Source: Acinetobacter lwoffii | Lineage (GTDB): Bacteria > Pseudomonadota > Gammaproteobacteria > Pseudomonadales > Moraxellaceae | Reading direction: 5' to 3' | Assembly: GCF_019343495.1 (NCBI RefSeq) | Contig: NZ_CP072549.1 | Span: 744,001 to 808,000, forward strand | Length of the DNA stretch: 64,000 nucleotides | Shown here: positions 18,527 to 29,381 of the stretch, piece after piece | How positions within the stretch are numbered: the first letter of the stretch is position 1 | Layout of the letters: each line of letters starts with the position of its first letter | Program-made: the position numbers and the translations under genes | Notes under the pieces: model-generated | Told to the model about the DNA's origin: nothing | What the model saw: only the letters and a program-made list of their open reading frames with translations | The model's database searches: none

Positions 18527-18657
18527 CAATTAATCACAAAATAACCATCTAAACAAGAGTTTTTACTCTATTTTTAGTAAAAAATAACTTTTTTGAATTC
18601 TGGAGTTAAAAATCCTTGATTTATAGCTTGAGAAACCTTAGTTTTATATAAAATAAA

Positions 18658-18674
18658 ATTTCGCTATACAAAAT
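18658..18674. promoter_or_regulatory. Candidate IclR operator abutting the dcaE leader
   Basis: ATTTCGCTATACAAAAT (13 of 17) ends 14 bp before the start codon at 18689, just ahead of the ribosome site. Its position and form closely resemble the site before the ETF-QO gene. Confidence 0.55.
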
Positions 18675-18688
18675 AAATGGAGATTTTA

Positions 18689-19462
18689 ATGGAACAGGTC
18701 GTTCAAGTAGAACAAGTTTCAGCACATGTAGCGATGGTTAAAATTCATCGACCAGAAGCGAAAAATGCCCTGAATACAGAAGTTCGCCAGAAACTTGCGG
18801 CGGCATTTTTGCAACTGAATGACGATGAAAATGTACGTGCCATTATTCTTACCGGTGGTGAAACAGATTTCGCAGCAGGTGCCGATCTTAAAGAACTGGC
18901 CAATGCAGAAACCATTCAAATGATGCAGCGCCGGACTGAACGTTACTGGCAGGCGATTGCACAGTGTTCAAAACCGGTGATTGCAGCTGTAAACGGTTAT
19001 GCACTTGGTGGTGGCTGTGAACTGGCGATGCATGCAGATATTATTATTGCCGGGAAAAGCGCCCAGTTTGGTCAGCCTGAAGTGAAAGTGGGTGTCATGC
19101 CGGGTGCCGGTGGTACCCAGCGATTATTCCGTGCCGTGGGTAAATTCCATGCGATGCGTATCATCATGACGGGTTGTCTGATACCAGCGCCGGAAGGTTA
19201 TCAGATTGGCCTAGTGTCTCAAGTAACGGAAGACAGCGAAACCCTTGCAACAGCAATCAAGATGGCTGAAGGTCTGGCAAAAATGCCGCCAATTGCGCTT
19301 GAACAAATCAAGGAAGTGGCTTTACTGGCTGAAGATGTGCCGCTTAATGCCGGACTTACCCTGGAACGTAAGTCTTTCCAGATGCTGTTCTCATCCGAAG
19401 ATCAAAAAGAAGGCATGCAGGCCTTTATTGAAAAACGTAAACCGAATTATCAGGGACGATAA
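18689..19462 (+). CDS. dcaE: Enoyl-CoA hydratase, DcaE/PaaF type
   Basis: This 257-aa crotonase hydrates 2-enoyl-CoA to (S)-3-hydroxyacyl-CoA. Both catalytic glutamates are visible: GGGCELAMHADI and GQPEVKVGVMPGAGGTQR, along with the oxyanion-hole AAGADLKEL. The start at 18689 is chosen because GGAG at 18679-18682 lies 6 bp upstream; an ATG at 18677 contains that site. The 3-hydroxyacyl-CoA dehydrogenase starts 2 bp after its stop. Context makes 2,3-didehydro-dicarboxylyl-CoA the likely substrate. It is also a candidate to hydrate cyclohex-1-enecarboxyl-CoA, for which no dedicated gene is present. Confidence 0.88.
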   Translation: MEQVVQVEQVSAHVAMVKIHRPEAKNALNTEVRQKLAAAFLQLNDDENVRAIILTGGETDFAAGADLKELANAETIQMMQRRTERYWQAIAQCSKPVIAAVNGYALGGGCELAMHADIIIAGKSAQFGQPEVKVGVMPGAGGTQRLFRAVGKFHAMRIIMTGCLIPAPEGYQIGLVSQVTEDSETLATAIKMAEGLAKMPPIALEQIKEVALLAEDVPLNAGLTLERKSFQMLFSSEDQKEGMQAFIEKRKPNYQGR

Positions 19463-19464
19463 GC

Positions 19465-20985
19465 ATGAGTATTCAGATTCAGAAAATCGGCATTATTGGT
19501 GTAGGCACGATGGGTGCAGGTATTGCCCAGATCGCGATTCAGTCTGGTCATGATGTGGTACTGTTTGATGCCAAAGAAGGGGCAGCCGAACAGGCACAGG
19601 ATAAACTGGCCAAAACATTAAATACCTTAGCAGATAAAGGTAAATTCAGCCATGAAAAAGCCGCTGAAGATATTGCTCATCTGTCGACTGCGCAGCAGCT
19701 AGAAGACCTGAAAGATTGTGACTTGATTGTTGAAGCGATTATTGAAAATCTGGAAATCAAGCAAAAACTGATGCAGCAACTGGAAGGAATGATAAAACCA
19801 GAAGCGATTCTGGCATCCAATACCTCTTCATTGTCGATCAGTGCAATCGCTGCCAACTGTGAGCAGCCAGAACGTGTTGCCGGTTATCACTTCTTTAATC
19901 CGGTACCACTCATGAAAGTGGTCGAAGTGATTGAAGGCTTTAATACCCGTGCTGACATTATTGAAGCATTAACCCAGCTCTCGATTAAAATGGGGCATCG
20001 TCCGGTCAAAGCAAAAGATACTCCAGGATTTATCATTAACCATGCCGGCCGTGCCTTTGGTAGCGAAGCCTATGCAATTTTGAATGAAAATGTCACACCA
20101 TTTTATGATATTGACAGGATCTACCGTGACGGAATCGGTTTCAAAATGGGGCCGTTTGAATTAGGTGATCTGACCGGTATGGATGTCTCGCACCCGGTGA
20201 GTGAATCGATTTATCATCAGTATTATGGAGAAGCACGTTATCGTCCAAGCGTGATTACCCGTCAGCGTTTTATTGCCAAGCAGTTAGGTCGTAAAACCGG
20301 TAAAGGTTTCTATGATTACACTTCGGGTAGCAAAGAAGGTGATGTTGCTCCAGCATTGGTTGAAAAGTTAAGTCAATATCCATCAGTCTGGCTAGGCACC
20401 GAATATGACGAAGACCGTCAGGCACTTGAGCAATATCTGCAGCAGTTCAATATCCAGATTGAGCAAACTGAGACACCTTCAGCAGAGGCTTTAATCCTGA
20501 TTGCCACTTATGGTGAAGATGCAACTTCAGCCGCTGTCCGTTATCAGCTGGCACCTCAGCAAGTGGTGTGCATCGATCTGCTATATGGTCTGCATAAACA
20601 CCGTACCTTGATGCCAACTTTTGTGACCCAACCTGAGCTGGTAAAAGCAGCCCAATCAATTTTCAATCTGGATGGTGTGACCGCCAGCGTAATTCAGGAA
20701 AGCGTCGGCTTTGTGGCTCAACGTGCTTTGGCGATGATTGTGAATCTCGGCTGTGATATTGCCCAGCAAGGCGTTGCAACGGTGGAAGATATCAATATCG
20801 CGGTGAAATTAGGCCTTGGTTATCCATATGGCCCAATTGAATGGGGGGATGTGCTGGGTGCTGAAAAAATCCTGAAAATTCTGGATAGCATGACTGCGAT
20901 TACCCGTGACCAGCGTTACCGTCCAAGTCCTTGGTTGCGTCGCCGTGTTCAGCTTGGTCTGCCTCTTGTTCATACAACACATTAA
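19465..20985 (+). CDS. dcaH: 3-hydroxyacyl-CoA dehydrogenase, DcaH/PaaH type
   Basis: This 506-aa NAD-dependent enzyme oxidises 3-hydroxy-dicarboxylyl-CoA (3-hydroxyadipyl- or 3-hydroxypimeloyl-CoA). The Rossmann motif GVGTMGAG is at residues 12-19, and SNTSSLSISAIA and GYHFFNPVPLMKVVEVI are the classic substrate/catalytic segments. Two C-terminal 3HCDH domains follow, the second at about 405-500, giving the length typical of PaaH rather than of short 280-aa dehydrogenases. It lies between hydratase (2-bp gap) and thiolase (25-bp gap), forming a full beta-oxidation cassette. Confidence 0.9.
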   Translation: MSIQIQKIGIIGVGTMGAGIAQIAIQSGHDVVLFDAKEGAAEQAQDKLAKTLNTLADKGKFSHEKAAEDIAHLSTAQQLEDLKDCDLIVEAIIENLEIKQKLMQQLEGMIKPEAILASNTSSLSISAIAANCEQPERVAGYHFFNPVPLMKVVEVIEGFNTRADIIEALTQLSIKMGHRPVKAKDTPGFIINHAGRAFGSEAYAILNENVTPFYDIDRIYRDGIGFKMGPFELGDLTGMDVSHPVSESIYHQYYGEARYRPSVITRQRFIAKQLGRKTGKGFYDYTSGSKEGDVAPALVEKLSQYPSVWLGTEYDEDRQALEQYLQQFNIQIEQTETPSAEALILIATYGEDATSAAVRYQLAPQQVVCIDLLYGLHKHRTLMPTFVTQPELVKAAQSIFNLDGVTASVIQESVGFVAQRALAMIVNLGCDIAQQGVATVEDINIAVKLGLGYPYGPIEWGDVLGAEKILKILDSMTAITRDQRYRPSPWLRRRVQLGLPLVHTTH

Positions 20986-21010
20986 TTAAAAAGTTAAAGG
21001 AATAACACTC

Positions 21011-22222
21011 ATGTTAAATGCATATATTTATGATGGTTTACGTTCACCAATCGGTCGCCATGCCGGAAGTCTGGCAAGTGTACGTCCAGATGATCTAGCA
21101 GCTACAGTCATTAAAAACCTGCTGGAAAAAACCGGTATCCCGGCAGAAGACGTAGAAGATGTAATCTTTGGTAGTACCAACCAGGCCGGTGAAGACAGCC
21201 GTAATGTGGCACGTTTTGCAGCATTGTTAGCGGGTATGCCGGTAACAGTTCCGGGGCAGACGGTAAACCGCTTATGTGCATCAGGTCTCGGTGCTGTGAT
21301 TGATTCGGCACGTGCCATCACTGCAGGCGAAGGCGAGTTGTACATTGCTGGTGGCGTAGAAAGTATGACCCGCGCGCCTTTTGTGATGGGCAAAGCAGAA
21401 AGTGCTTATTCACGTGATGCCAAAATTTATGACACCACGATTGGTACCCGTTTCCCGAACCGTAAATTTACGGATCAGTTTGGCGCGCACAGTATGCCTG
21501 AAACAGGTGATAACGTGGCTGAAGAATTCGGTATTAGCCGTGAACAGGCTGATACCTTTGCCGCTGCATCACAGGCAAAATATCAGGTAGCGAAAGAATC
21601 AGGTTTCTTTGAAGGTGAAATTACCCCGATTGAAGTTTCTCAAGGACGCAAATTGCCGCCTAAACAAATTACTGAGGATGAGCATCCACGTGCATCTTCA
21701 ACATTTGAAGCTTTATCCAAGTTAAAACCGCTATTTGAAGGTGGTGTAGTAACAGCAGGTAATGCATCAGGAATCAATGACGGCGCTGCAGCACTGATTA
21801 TCGGCAGTGAAAAAGTGCAGGAACAGTATGGCTTAAAACCTTTAGCTCGTATCCTGTCTTCTGCAGCCGCTGGCATTGAGCCACGCATCATGGGTGCAGG
21901 CCCAATTGAAGCGATTAAAAAGGCAGTACAACGTGCTGGTTTGACGCTAGACGATATGGATATCATCGAGATTAATGAAGCCTTTGCCAGTCAGGTATTA
22001 TCTTGCCTGAAAGGTCTGGATGTCGCTTTGGATGATCCGCGTGTCAATCCAAATGGTGGTGCGATTGCCATTGGTCATCCACTGGGCTGTTCGGGTGCGC
22101 GTTTGGCTTTAACCGTTGCACGTCAGTTACAGCGTACCGGTAAAAAATATGCCGTGATTAGTCTGTGTATCGGTCTGGGTCAAGGCTTGGCGATGGTGAT
22201 TGAAAACCCTGAAGCTGCATAA
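21011..22222 (+). CDS. dcaF: 3-oxoadipyl-CoA-type thiolase, DcaF/PcaF-like
   Basis: This 403-aa thiolase carries the catalytic triad: C89 in NRLCASGLGA, H356 in GGAIAIGHPLGCSGAR and C386 in SLCIGLGQG. The sequence (YDGLRSPIGRHAGSLASVRPDDLAA) is of the PcaF/PaaJ class, which cleaves 3-oxodicarboxylyl-CoA. Here it would release acetyl-CoA plus succinyl-CoA from adipate or glutaryl-CoA from pimelate. It ends the dcaEHF operon, since a terminator-like hairpin follows at 22241. Confidence 0.9.
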   Translation: MLNAYIYDGLRSPIGRHAGSLASVRPDDLAATVIKNLLEKTGIPAEDVEDVIFGSTNQAGEDSRNVARFAALLAGMPVTVPGQTVNRLCASGLGAVIDSARAITAGEGELYIAGGVESMTRAPFVMGKAESAYSRDAKIYDTTIGTRFPNRKFTDQFGAHSMPETGDNVAEEFGISREQADTFAAASQAKYQVAKESGFFEGEITPIEVSQGRKLPPKQITEDEHPRASSTFEALSKLKPLFEGGVVTAGNASGINDGAAALIIGSEKVQEQYGLKPLARILSSAAAGIEPRIMGAGPIEAIKKAVQRAGLTLDDMDIIEINEAFASQVLSCLKGLDVALDDPRVNPNGGAIAIGHPLGCSGARLALTVARQLQRTGKKYAVISLCIGLGQGLAMVIENPEAA

Positions 22223-22240
22223 CAGTTTAGTCATAGTCTT

Positions 22241-22285
22241 AATGCCATGTATCTATGATATGCATGGCATTCTTTATTGGGATTT
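22241..22285 (+). terminator. Terminator after the thiolase gene
   Basis: AATGCCATG (22241-22249) pairs with CATGGCATT (22263-22271), with extra TATC/GATA pairing inside. T-rich sequence follows. Confidence 0.7.
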
Positions 22286-22295
22286 TTCTTTCAAA

Positions 22296-22322
22296 ATAAA
22301 AATCCCTGCACATGCAGGGATT
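22296..22322 (-). terminator. Terminator of the thioesterase gene
   Basis: AATCCCTGCA-CA-TGCAGGGATT is a 10-bp perfect stem, followed on the minus strand by TTTTTATTTT. It lies 20 bp beyond the stop at 22343. Confidence 0.9.
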
Positions 22323-22342
22323 GATTACATCACTGTAATGAT

Positions 22343-22780
22343 TTACTTACGGGCAGTGACTAATAAAGTCGCTGAACCAAAAGCATAAACTTTACCTTCT
22401 TTATCGATAATTCGGCCTTCTGAGGTCAGTACATTACGCCCGATCCGGATGACTTCACCAATAGCTGTATAGGTTTCGCCGCTTTTCATCGCTTTCAGCA
22501 TTTTTACATTCAGGTCAATGGTCGAGAAACTGACACCTGCATCTACTGTCGTATGCACGGCAGCGCCAGTGGCACTATCTAGAACCGTTGCACAAAAGCC
22601 GCCATGAATACCACCCTGTAAATTATAATGGCGCTGATCAGGACGCACCTCATATTCCACATAGTTTTCGCGCACCAAGATCAGACGCATGGGAATAATT
22701 TCACTCATGGCTGAACTGGAAATTTCCCCATTCTTAATTGCGGTTAGATATTCGAGTCCGTTTAATTGTGATGTTGACAT
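22343..22780 (-). CDS. PaaI-family hotdog thioesterase
   Basis: This 145-aa single hotdog domain has the HYNLQGGIHGGFCATVLDSATGAAV segment, where the HGG turn and the Asp further along mark the active site of PaaI-type acyl-CoA thioesterases. It probably releases CoA from stalled intermediates of the neighbouring beta-oxidation route. It is convergent with the thiolase gene and divergent from the operon at 22891, with a palindrome of the IclR-type set 22 bp upstream of its start. Confidence 0.82.
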   Translation of the reverse strand: MSTSQLNGLEYLTAIKNGEISSSAMSEIIPMRLILVRENYVEYEVRPDQRHYNLQGGIHGGFCATVLDSATGAAVHTTVDAGVSFSTIDLNVKMLKAMKSGETYTAIGEVIRIGRNVLTSEGRIIDKEGKVYAFGSATLLVTARK

Positions 22781-22801
22781 ATCAACTCCTTGTAATGATT
22801 T

Positions 22802-22818
22802 ATTTCGCTTTATGAAAT
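22802..22818. promoter_or_regulatory. Candidate IclR operator between thioesterase and aldolase operons
   Basis: ATTTCGCTTTATGAAAT matches 14 of 17 consensus positions. It is 22 bp from the thioesterase start and 73 bp from the rightward aldolase start, so one site could serve both. Confidence 0.6.
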
Positions 22819-22890
22819 AATATTCTGTTTTTCTAAAATTATGATATAACAGATAGTGATCGAAATGCTATATTTTTCCAGGATGGAACG

Positions 22891-23646
22891 ATGACAATAA
22901 AAAATCTCGTCACAGATGCTGAATGGCAGGCACGTTGTGAACTCGCAGCGCTTTATCGCATTATTGCGCATTACCGGATGACTGATTTAATTGATACCCA
23001 TATCAGTTTAAGAGTCCCTGATCAGCCTGACTGTTTTCTGATTAATCAGTATGGTGTCGCTTTTGAAAAAATGTGTGCCTCAACGCTGGTCAAGATTAAT
23101 CATGAAGGGCAGGTCGTAGAAAGCTATGAACAGGATAAGCCGGTGAATATGGCAGGCTTTGTCATCCATGCCGCGATTCATGAAGCACATGCTCATCTGA
23201 ACTGTGTTATTCATACGCATACCGCAGATGGCATAGCAGTTTCTGCACAGAAACACGGACTTCTGCCCATTTCCCAGCACGCCATGAAGTTTTATCAGCA
23301 GGTGGCCTATCACGAATATGAAGGCGTGGCACTTTCAACAGATGAACAAGAACGCCTGATTCAGGACCTAGGCGGCCATCGCGCCATGATTTTACGCAAT
23401 CACGGACTTTTAACAGCTGGCGAAACCATTGCACGGGCCTTTCATGAAATCTATTTCCTTGAGCGTGCCTGTCAGGCACAGGTGAAAGCCTTAAGTGGCG
23501 GTGCCGAACTGCATTATCCAGCAGAAGAAGTCCGAATTAAAACCGCCAAGCAGTTCGCCAGTCCTTTGGTTGAACCGATTTTACAGCGTGCCTGGCAGGC
23601 TGCGTTATCCTTGATTGAGCATCAATATACGGAGTATGCATCATGA
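22891..23646 (+). CDS. Class II aldolase/adducin family protein
   Basis: This 251-aa protein is of the fuculose-aldolase/adducin fold. The zinc-ligand motif is present (NCVIHTHTADG, with two histidines), and a third histidine is in ILRNHGLLTAGETIARAFHEIYFLE. Family members cleave or decarboxylate hydroxy/keto acids and phosphosugars, but many are of unknown substrate; this branch does not identify one. AGGATGGA precedes the ATG. It is the first gene of a four-gene operon with a 4-bp stop/start overlap to the next. Confidence 0.75.
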   Translation: MTIKNLVTDAEWQARCELAALYRIIAHYRMTDLIDTHISLRVPDQPDCFLINQYGVAFEKMCASTLVKINHEGQVVESYEQDKPVNMAGFVIHAAIHEAHAHLNCVIHTHTADGIAVSAQKHGLLPISQHAMKFYQQVAYHEYEGVALSTDEQERLIQDLGGHRAMILRNHGLLTAGETIARAFHEIYFLERACQAQVKALSGGAELHYPAEEVRIKTAKQFASPLVEPILQRAWQAALSLIEHQYTEYAS

Positions 23647-24566
23647 TTGTAATATCCAGTACTGTGCCGAATATTGAAGTCATTCTGGTGAAGTCTTTTC
23701 AGAAATATGCGCCTGAGGGTAGTTTTTGTACACTGGACAGCCCGGAAGCTGAACAGGCGACCACAGCAGCTTCGTGGTTTCCAGATCTGGAAAAACTCAA
23801 AAAGCTTCCAGAACTTGGCCTGATTCATTCGATTGCTGCAGGGGTCGAACATTTAAATTTAAACGAGATTAGATCTGACCAGTCAGTCTGCCGGGTACTG
23901 GATCCACATCATCAAAAGGGCATGTTTGATTATCTGCTCTGGGGCGTGCTGTATTTCCAGCGTTATTTTGACCGCATGATCCAGCAGCAAAAGCAGCAGC
24001 TATGGAAACAGTATCGTCAAAGTTATAGCCATCATATCCAGATCGGGATTATGGGCCTTGGCCATATGGGTGGTTATGTGGCAAAACATTTTGCCGACAT
24101 GGGCTATCAGGTGTCTGGGTGGTCCAATTCCCCAAAAGAGATTGCTCAGGTCAAAAGCTATGTAGGCCAAGAACAGCTTTCCGAGTTCCTGGCCCACAGC
24201 CAGATTTTGATTAATTTAATGCCTTTAACTGTAGACAATACTGGCATCTTATCTGAACAGCTATTTAAAAAATTACCCGATCAGGCTGCTCTTATTCAGG
24301 TGGGTCGTGGGCAGCATTTAATCGAGCAGGATCTACTCAATGCACTGGAGTCCGGCCAGTTACGTGGTGCAATTGTCGACGTATTTGAACAGGAGCCATT
24401 AGCTGCTGAACATCCATTCTGGCAGCATGAAAAGATCTTAGTTACGCCACATGTCGCCTCACATGCACCCATGTCTGTGGTAGTGGAACAGATTCTGGAA
24501 AATGACCGACGCTTAAATCTCGGGCTGGATTTGTGCCATCAGGTAGATGTCAATAAAGGCTATTAA
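23643..24566 (+). CDS. GhrA-like D-2-hydroxyacid dehydrogenase
   Basis: This 307-aa NAD(P)-dependent reductase has the Rossmann motif GIMGLGHMGGYVA, the NLMPLT segment, VGRGQHLIEQDLL, DVFEQEPL and TPHVASHA, as in glyoxylate/hydroxypyruvate reductase A. It overlaps the aldolase gene by 4 bp (ATGA). Together they suggest interconversion of a 2-keto and a 2-hydroxy acid, but the substrate is not evident. Confidence 0.75.
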   Translation: MIVISSTVPNIEVILVKSFQKYAPEGSFCTLDSPEAEQATTAASWFPDLEKLKKLPELGLIHSIAAGVEHLNLNEIRSDQSVCRVLDPHHQKGMFDYLLWGVLYFQRYFDRMIQQQKQQLWKQYRQSYSHHIQIGIMGLGHMGGYVAKHFADMGYQVSGWSNSPKEIAQVKSYVGQEQLSEFLAHSQILINLMPLTVDNTGILSEQLFKKLPDQAALIQVGRGQHLIEQDLLNALESGQLRGAIVDVFEQEPLAAEHPFWQHEKILVTPHVASHAPMSVVVEQILENDRRLNLGLDLCHQVDVNKGY

Positions 24567-24600
24567 TTGTAGGGATACAGGCAAAAAAATAAGGAAATTG

Positions 24601-26384
<1,784 letters not shown>

Positions 26385-26411
26385 TCAACTTTAGTGAAGT
26401 CGCTGAATAGA

Positions 26412-26440
26412 AAAGCCATTCCACCATGAATGGCTTTTTT
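26412..26440 (+). terminator. Terminator of the aldolase-nitronate monooxygenase operon
   Basis: AAAGCCATTC and GAATGGCTTT form a 10-bp stem, followed by TTT. Confidence 0.9.
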
Positions 26441-26531
26441 CATCCTGTATATTTTTTATTTTTAAATGGGAAATTTCATCGAATGACTAGATTTTATTCT
26501 TTAAATTATATTATAGTGGATTTAAAACATA

Positions 26532-26548
26532 ATTTCGTATTATGAAAT
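26532..26548. promoter_or_regulatory. Candidate IclR operator before the 600-aa acyl-CoA dehydrogenase
   Basis: ATTTCGTATTATGAAAT agrees with the consensus at 16 of 17 positions, one of the two best copies. It ends 46 bp upstream of the start codon at 26595, the same distance class as the site at 6019-6035. Confidence 0.65.
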
Positions 26549-26594
26549 TAATTGTCATAAATATACAAATTAGAACTCATACAAGGGAATTACG

Positions 26595-28397
26595 ATGAGA
26601 AATTATATTGCGCCATTAAAAGACATGAAGTTTGTCCTGAAAGACCTGTTAAACGTTGAACAGAAATATCAGGGCTATGCAAAATTCGCAGACAAGGTTT
26701 CTATGGATATTATGGAGCAATATCTGGAAGTCGCTGCGGACTTTTGCCAAAACGAACTTCTACCGATTAATGCGACAGGCGACCAGCAGGGTTGCCGTTT
26801 GCAGGATGGCGTCGTAACCACCCCGGATGGGTTTAAAGCAGCTTATGACAAATATGTAGAACTCGGCTTTACCTCATTAACTGGTGACGAAGCATATGGC
26901 GGTCAGGGCTTCCCGACCTTATACCGTATTGCCATTTCTGAAATTATTACCGCAACGAACTGGTCTTGGGGCATGTACCCAGGCCTGTCCCATGGTGCCA
27001 TGCGTACTTTAGAGCACCACGGTAGCGATGAACAGAAACAGAAGTTTCTGGTACCTTTAATTGCAGGCCGCTGGACTGGAACCATGTGCTTGACTGAATC
27101 TCATGCCGGTTCTGACCTAGGTTTAATCCGTACCAAAGCAGTGCCAAATGAAGACGGCAGCTATAGCATCAGTGGCGAGAAAATCTTTATCTCAGCCGGT
27201 GAACATGATCTGGCTGAAAATATCGTGCATATCGTATTGGCACGTTTGCCAGATGCACCTGCGGGAACCAAAGGTATTTCGCTGTTTATTGTGCCGAAAT
27301 ACAATCTGGATGAAGCTGGTAATGTGGCTTCCCGTAATGGCGTGGTGTGTAGCGCAATTGAACACAAGATGGGTATTCATGGCAATGCGACCTGTGTGCT
27401 GAATTTTGATAATGCCAAAGGTTTCCTGATTGGGCCTGAAAATCGCGGCCTAAACTGCATGTTTACCTTTATGAACTCGGCACGTATCGGTACAGCCATT
27501 CAAGGCTTGGCAGCAGCAGAGTCTTCTTACCAGGGGGCATTGGCTTATGCCCAAGACCGTCTGGCGATGCGTTCACTTGAAGGTGCGAAAGCGCCAGGCC
27601 AACCTGCAGATCCGATTATCGTGCATCCGGCAGTACGTAACATGCTGCTGACTCAAAAGGTGTTTGCAGAAGGTTCACGTGCACTTGCATATTATCTGGC
27701 GACCTATGCCGATATCGCTGAAGCCACTGACAGCCCGGAAGAAAAGAAAGCAGCTGAAGACCGTCTAGCATTATTAACCCCTATTGCCAAAGCATTAATG
27801 ACCGAAACCGGCATAGAAGCGGCTAAACATGGTATGCAGATTTTCGGTGGTCACGGTTATATTGCTGAACATGGCATGGAACAGATTGCCCGTGATGCAC
27901 GTATTGCCAGCCTCTATGAAGGAACTACTGAAATTCAGTCCATTGACTTGCTGGCGCGTAAAGTGCTGGGCTCAAAATTGGGTTTGCTGACCGCATTAAC
28001 CGATGAAATTCAGGGCTTTGTAAAAGAGCATCAGCAACATGTCCAGTTCAGCCAGCAAGTTGCACAAGTCAGCCAGTTGACTGAACAATGGCTGAAATTA
28101 ACCAGAACCATTCAGGAGCAGGCTCAACAGTCTGCCAATGAAATTGGGGCAGCATCAGTTGACTACCTATATTTCTCTGGTTATGTCGTGTCCGCTTATT
28201 TGTGGCTGAAAATGGCAATTACTGCGCAGCAGAAAATTGAAGAAGGCAATACTGATCCGTTCTATGCAGCCAAGATCAAAACTGCACAATTCTTCTTTGC
28301 GCGTATTTTGCCAAGAACTTCAACCCACTTTGCCAATATTCAGGCGGGCGGTGAAAGCCTGTTTTTACTTGAACCTGAAGAGTTCAAATTCGATTAA
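26595..28397 (+). CDS. Long acyl-CoA dehydrogenase (FadE/DmdC-type, about 600 aa)
   Basis: This 600-aa member of the large acyl-CoA dehydrogenase group has a C-terminal extension. Visible are GDEAYGGQGFP, CLTESHAGSDLGLIRT, EHKMGIHGNATC, FGGHGYIAEHGMEQIARDARI and YEGTTEIQSIDLLARK, then a further helical domain of about 140 residues. Relatives act on medium or long acyl chains, or on 3-methylmercaptopropionyl-CoA. AAGGGAATTACG precedes the ATG. It stands alone between two terminators, so it is separately expressed, behind a strong palindrome of the IclR-type set. The substrate is unknown. Confidence 0.85.
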   Translation: MRNYIAPLKDMKFVLKDLLNVEQKYQGYAKFADKVSMDIMEQYLEVAADFCQNELLPINATGDQQGCRLQDGVVTTPDGFKAAYDKYVELGFTSLTGDEAYGGQGFPTLYRIAISEIITATNWSWGMYPGLSHGAMRTLEHHGSDEQKQKFLVPLIAGRWTGTMCLTESHAGSDLGLIRTKAVPNEDGSYSISGEKIFISAGEHDLAENIVHIVLARLPDAPAGTKGISLFIVPKYNLDEAGNVASRNGVVCSAIEHKMGIHGNATCVLNFDNAKGFLIGPENRGLNCMFTFMNSARIGTAIQGLAAAESSYQGALAYAQDRLAMRSLEGAKAPGQPADPIIVHPAVRNMLLTQKVFAEGSRALAYYLATYADIAEATDSPEEKKAAEDRLALLTPIAKALMTETGIEAAKHGMQIFGGHGYIAEHGMEQIARDARIASLYEGTTEIQSIDLLARKVLGSKLGLLTALTDEIQGFVKEHQQHVQFSQQVAQVSQLTEQWLKLTRTIQEQAQQSANEIGAASVDYLYFSGYVVSAYLWLKMAITAQQKIEEGNTDPFYAAKIKTAQFFFARILPRTSTHFANIQAGGESLFLLEPEEFKFD

Positions 28398-28404
28398 ACC
28401 TTTT

Positions 28405-28436
28405 GACCCACGATACTCGTGTCGTGGGTCTTTTTT
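28405..28436 (+). terminator. Terminator after the long acyl-CoA dehydrogenase
   Basis: GACCCACGA and TCGTGGGTC form a 9-bp stem, followed by TTTTTT. Confidence 0.92.
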
Positions 28437-28525
28437 AATAATTTTTGCATCCTCACCCAATTCAAATATTGAGATTTATTCTCGGATATTGAATAAACCA
28501 TAAAACAACAAGATCAGGAGTCTAT

Positions 28526-29365
28526 ATGGATTTAGACATGATTACTCGACAGTGTCCTTATGCTGATCTGCAGCTTAATTTTCATGAAGTCGGACAGAAA
28601 TCCTCATATCCCACCATCATTCTGATCCATGGTACGGGTGGAAATACGGACAAACATTTCAGCTATATTTTCCCCATGCTCGGTATCCATCAGCGGGTTT
28701 TATCGCTTGATTTGCATACTCCAGATAAAGCCGATCTGGCAGTGACTGATTTTAGTCAACAAGTTGAAGCACTGATCCAGCATGCAGTTGCAGAAGATGA
28801 AGCAATTACTGTGGTGGGTTATTCACTTGGTGCTGTGATTGCTGCACAAGTAGCTGCGAGTCTTAAACAGCGCGTGGCACGTTTGATTCTGTTAGCCGGT
28901 TGGGCAAAAACCAGCTCGGTGCAACAACTACGGACCACGATCTGGCAACAGCTATTTAACGATCAATCCGCAGCTTTACCGCATTTTGTGAATTATTGCC
29001 TGTATAGCGATGATTATTTGTCTGCACGTAGTGAACAGCATGTGTTGGATCTGGCACGCTTCGTTAAGCCTTCTCAAGATGCAGCCAAACAGCGTGAACT
29101 GAATTATCGCATTGACATCACCGCCATTTTGCCGAACATCTCTGCGGAGACTTTGATCGTGGCTTGCCGTGAAGACCGGATGGTGCCTTTAGCGCAAGCA
29201 AAATTACTGTTTGCTTCGATTCAGAACAGCCGCTATATCGAAATAGCTTCAGGACATGCAATCCATATTGAAGCGCCAGCGGAAGTGGTGCAACTGATCA
29301 ACCAGTTTAGCCAGCATCCAGAACAGTATCCGGCGAATCAGAAAATCCAGCCCATGATGCCTTAA
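28526..29365 (+). CDS. Alpha/beta hydrolase
   Basis: This 279-aa alpha/beta-fold hydrolase has the oxyanion loop LIHGTGGNTDKH, nucleophile elbow GYSLGAVIAAQ and a C-terminal SGHAIHIEAP that supplies the catalytic histidine. AGGAG precedes the ATG. It is followed 16 bp later by the Baeyer-Villiger-type monooxygenase, and ester or lactone hydrolysis after Baeyer-Villiger oxidation is a usual pairing. An imperfect dyad with ATTCAA..TTGAAT ends (28460-28494) precedes it. Confidence 0.8.
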   Translation: MDLDMITRQCPYADLQLNFHEVGQKSSYPTIILIHGTGGNTDKHFSYIFPMLGIHQRVLSLDLHTPDKADLAVTDFSQQVEALIQHAVAEDEAITVVGYSLGAVIAAQVAASLKQRVARLILLAGWAKTSSVQQLRTTIWQQLFNDQSAALPHFVNYCLYSDDYLSARSEQHVLDLARFVKPSQDAAKQRELNYRIDITAILPNISAETLIVACREDRMVPLAQAKLLFASIQNSRYIEIASGHAIHIEAPAEVVQLINQFSQHPEQYPANQKIQPMMP

Positions 29366-29381
29366 AAAAAGGAGAAAAATA

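Larger units (their letters stand above)
18233..18688. promoter_or_regulatory. Divergent control region, transporter/porin operon versus dcaE operon
   Basis: This 456-bp AT-rich spacer has no gene. It holds two good palindromes of the IclR-type set (18510-18526 and 18658-18674) and a third degenerate half-match at 18430-18446 (ATTTCGTAAATTAATTT). Confidence 0.6.
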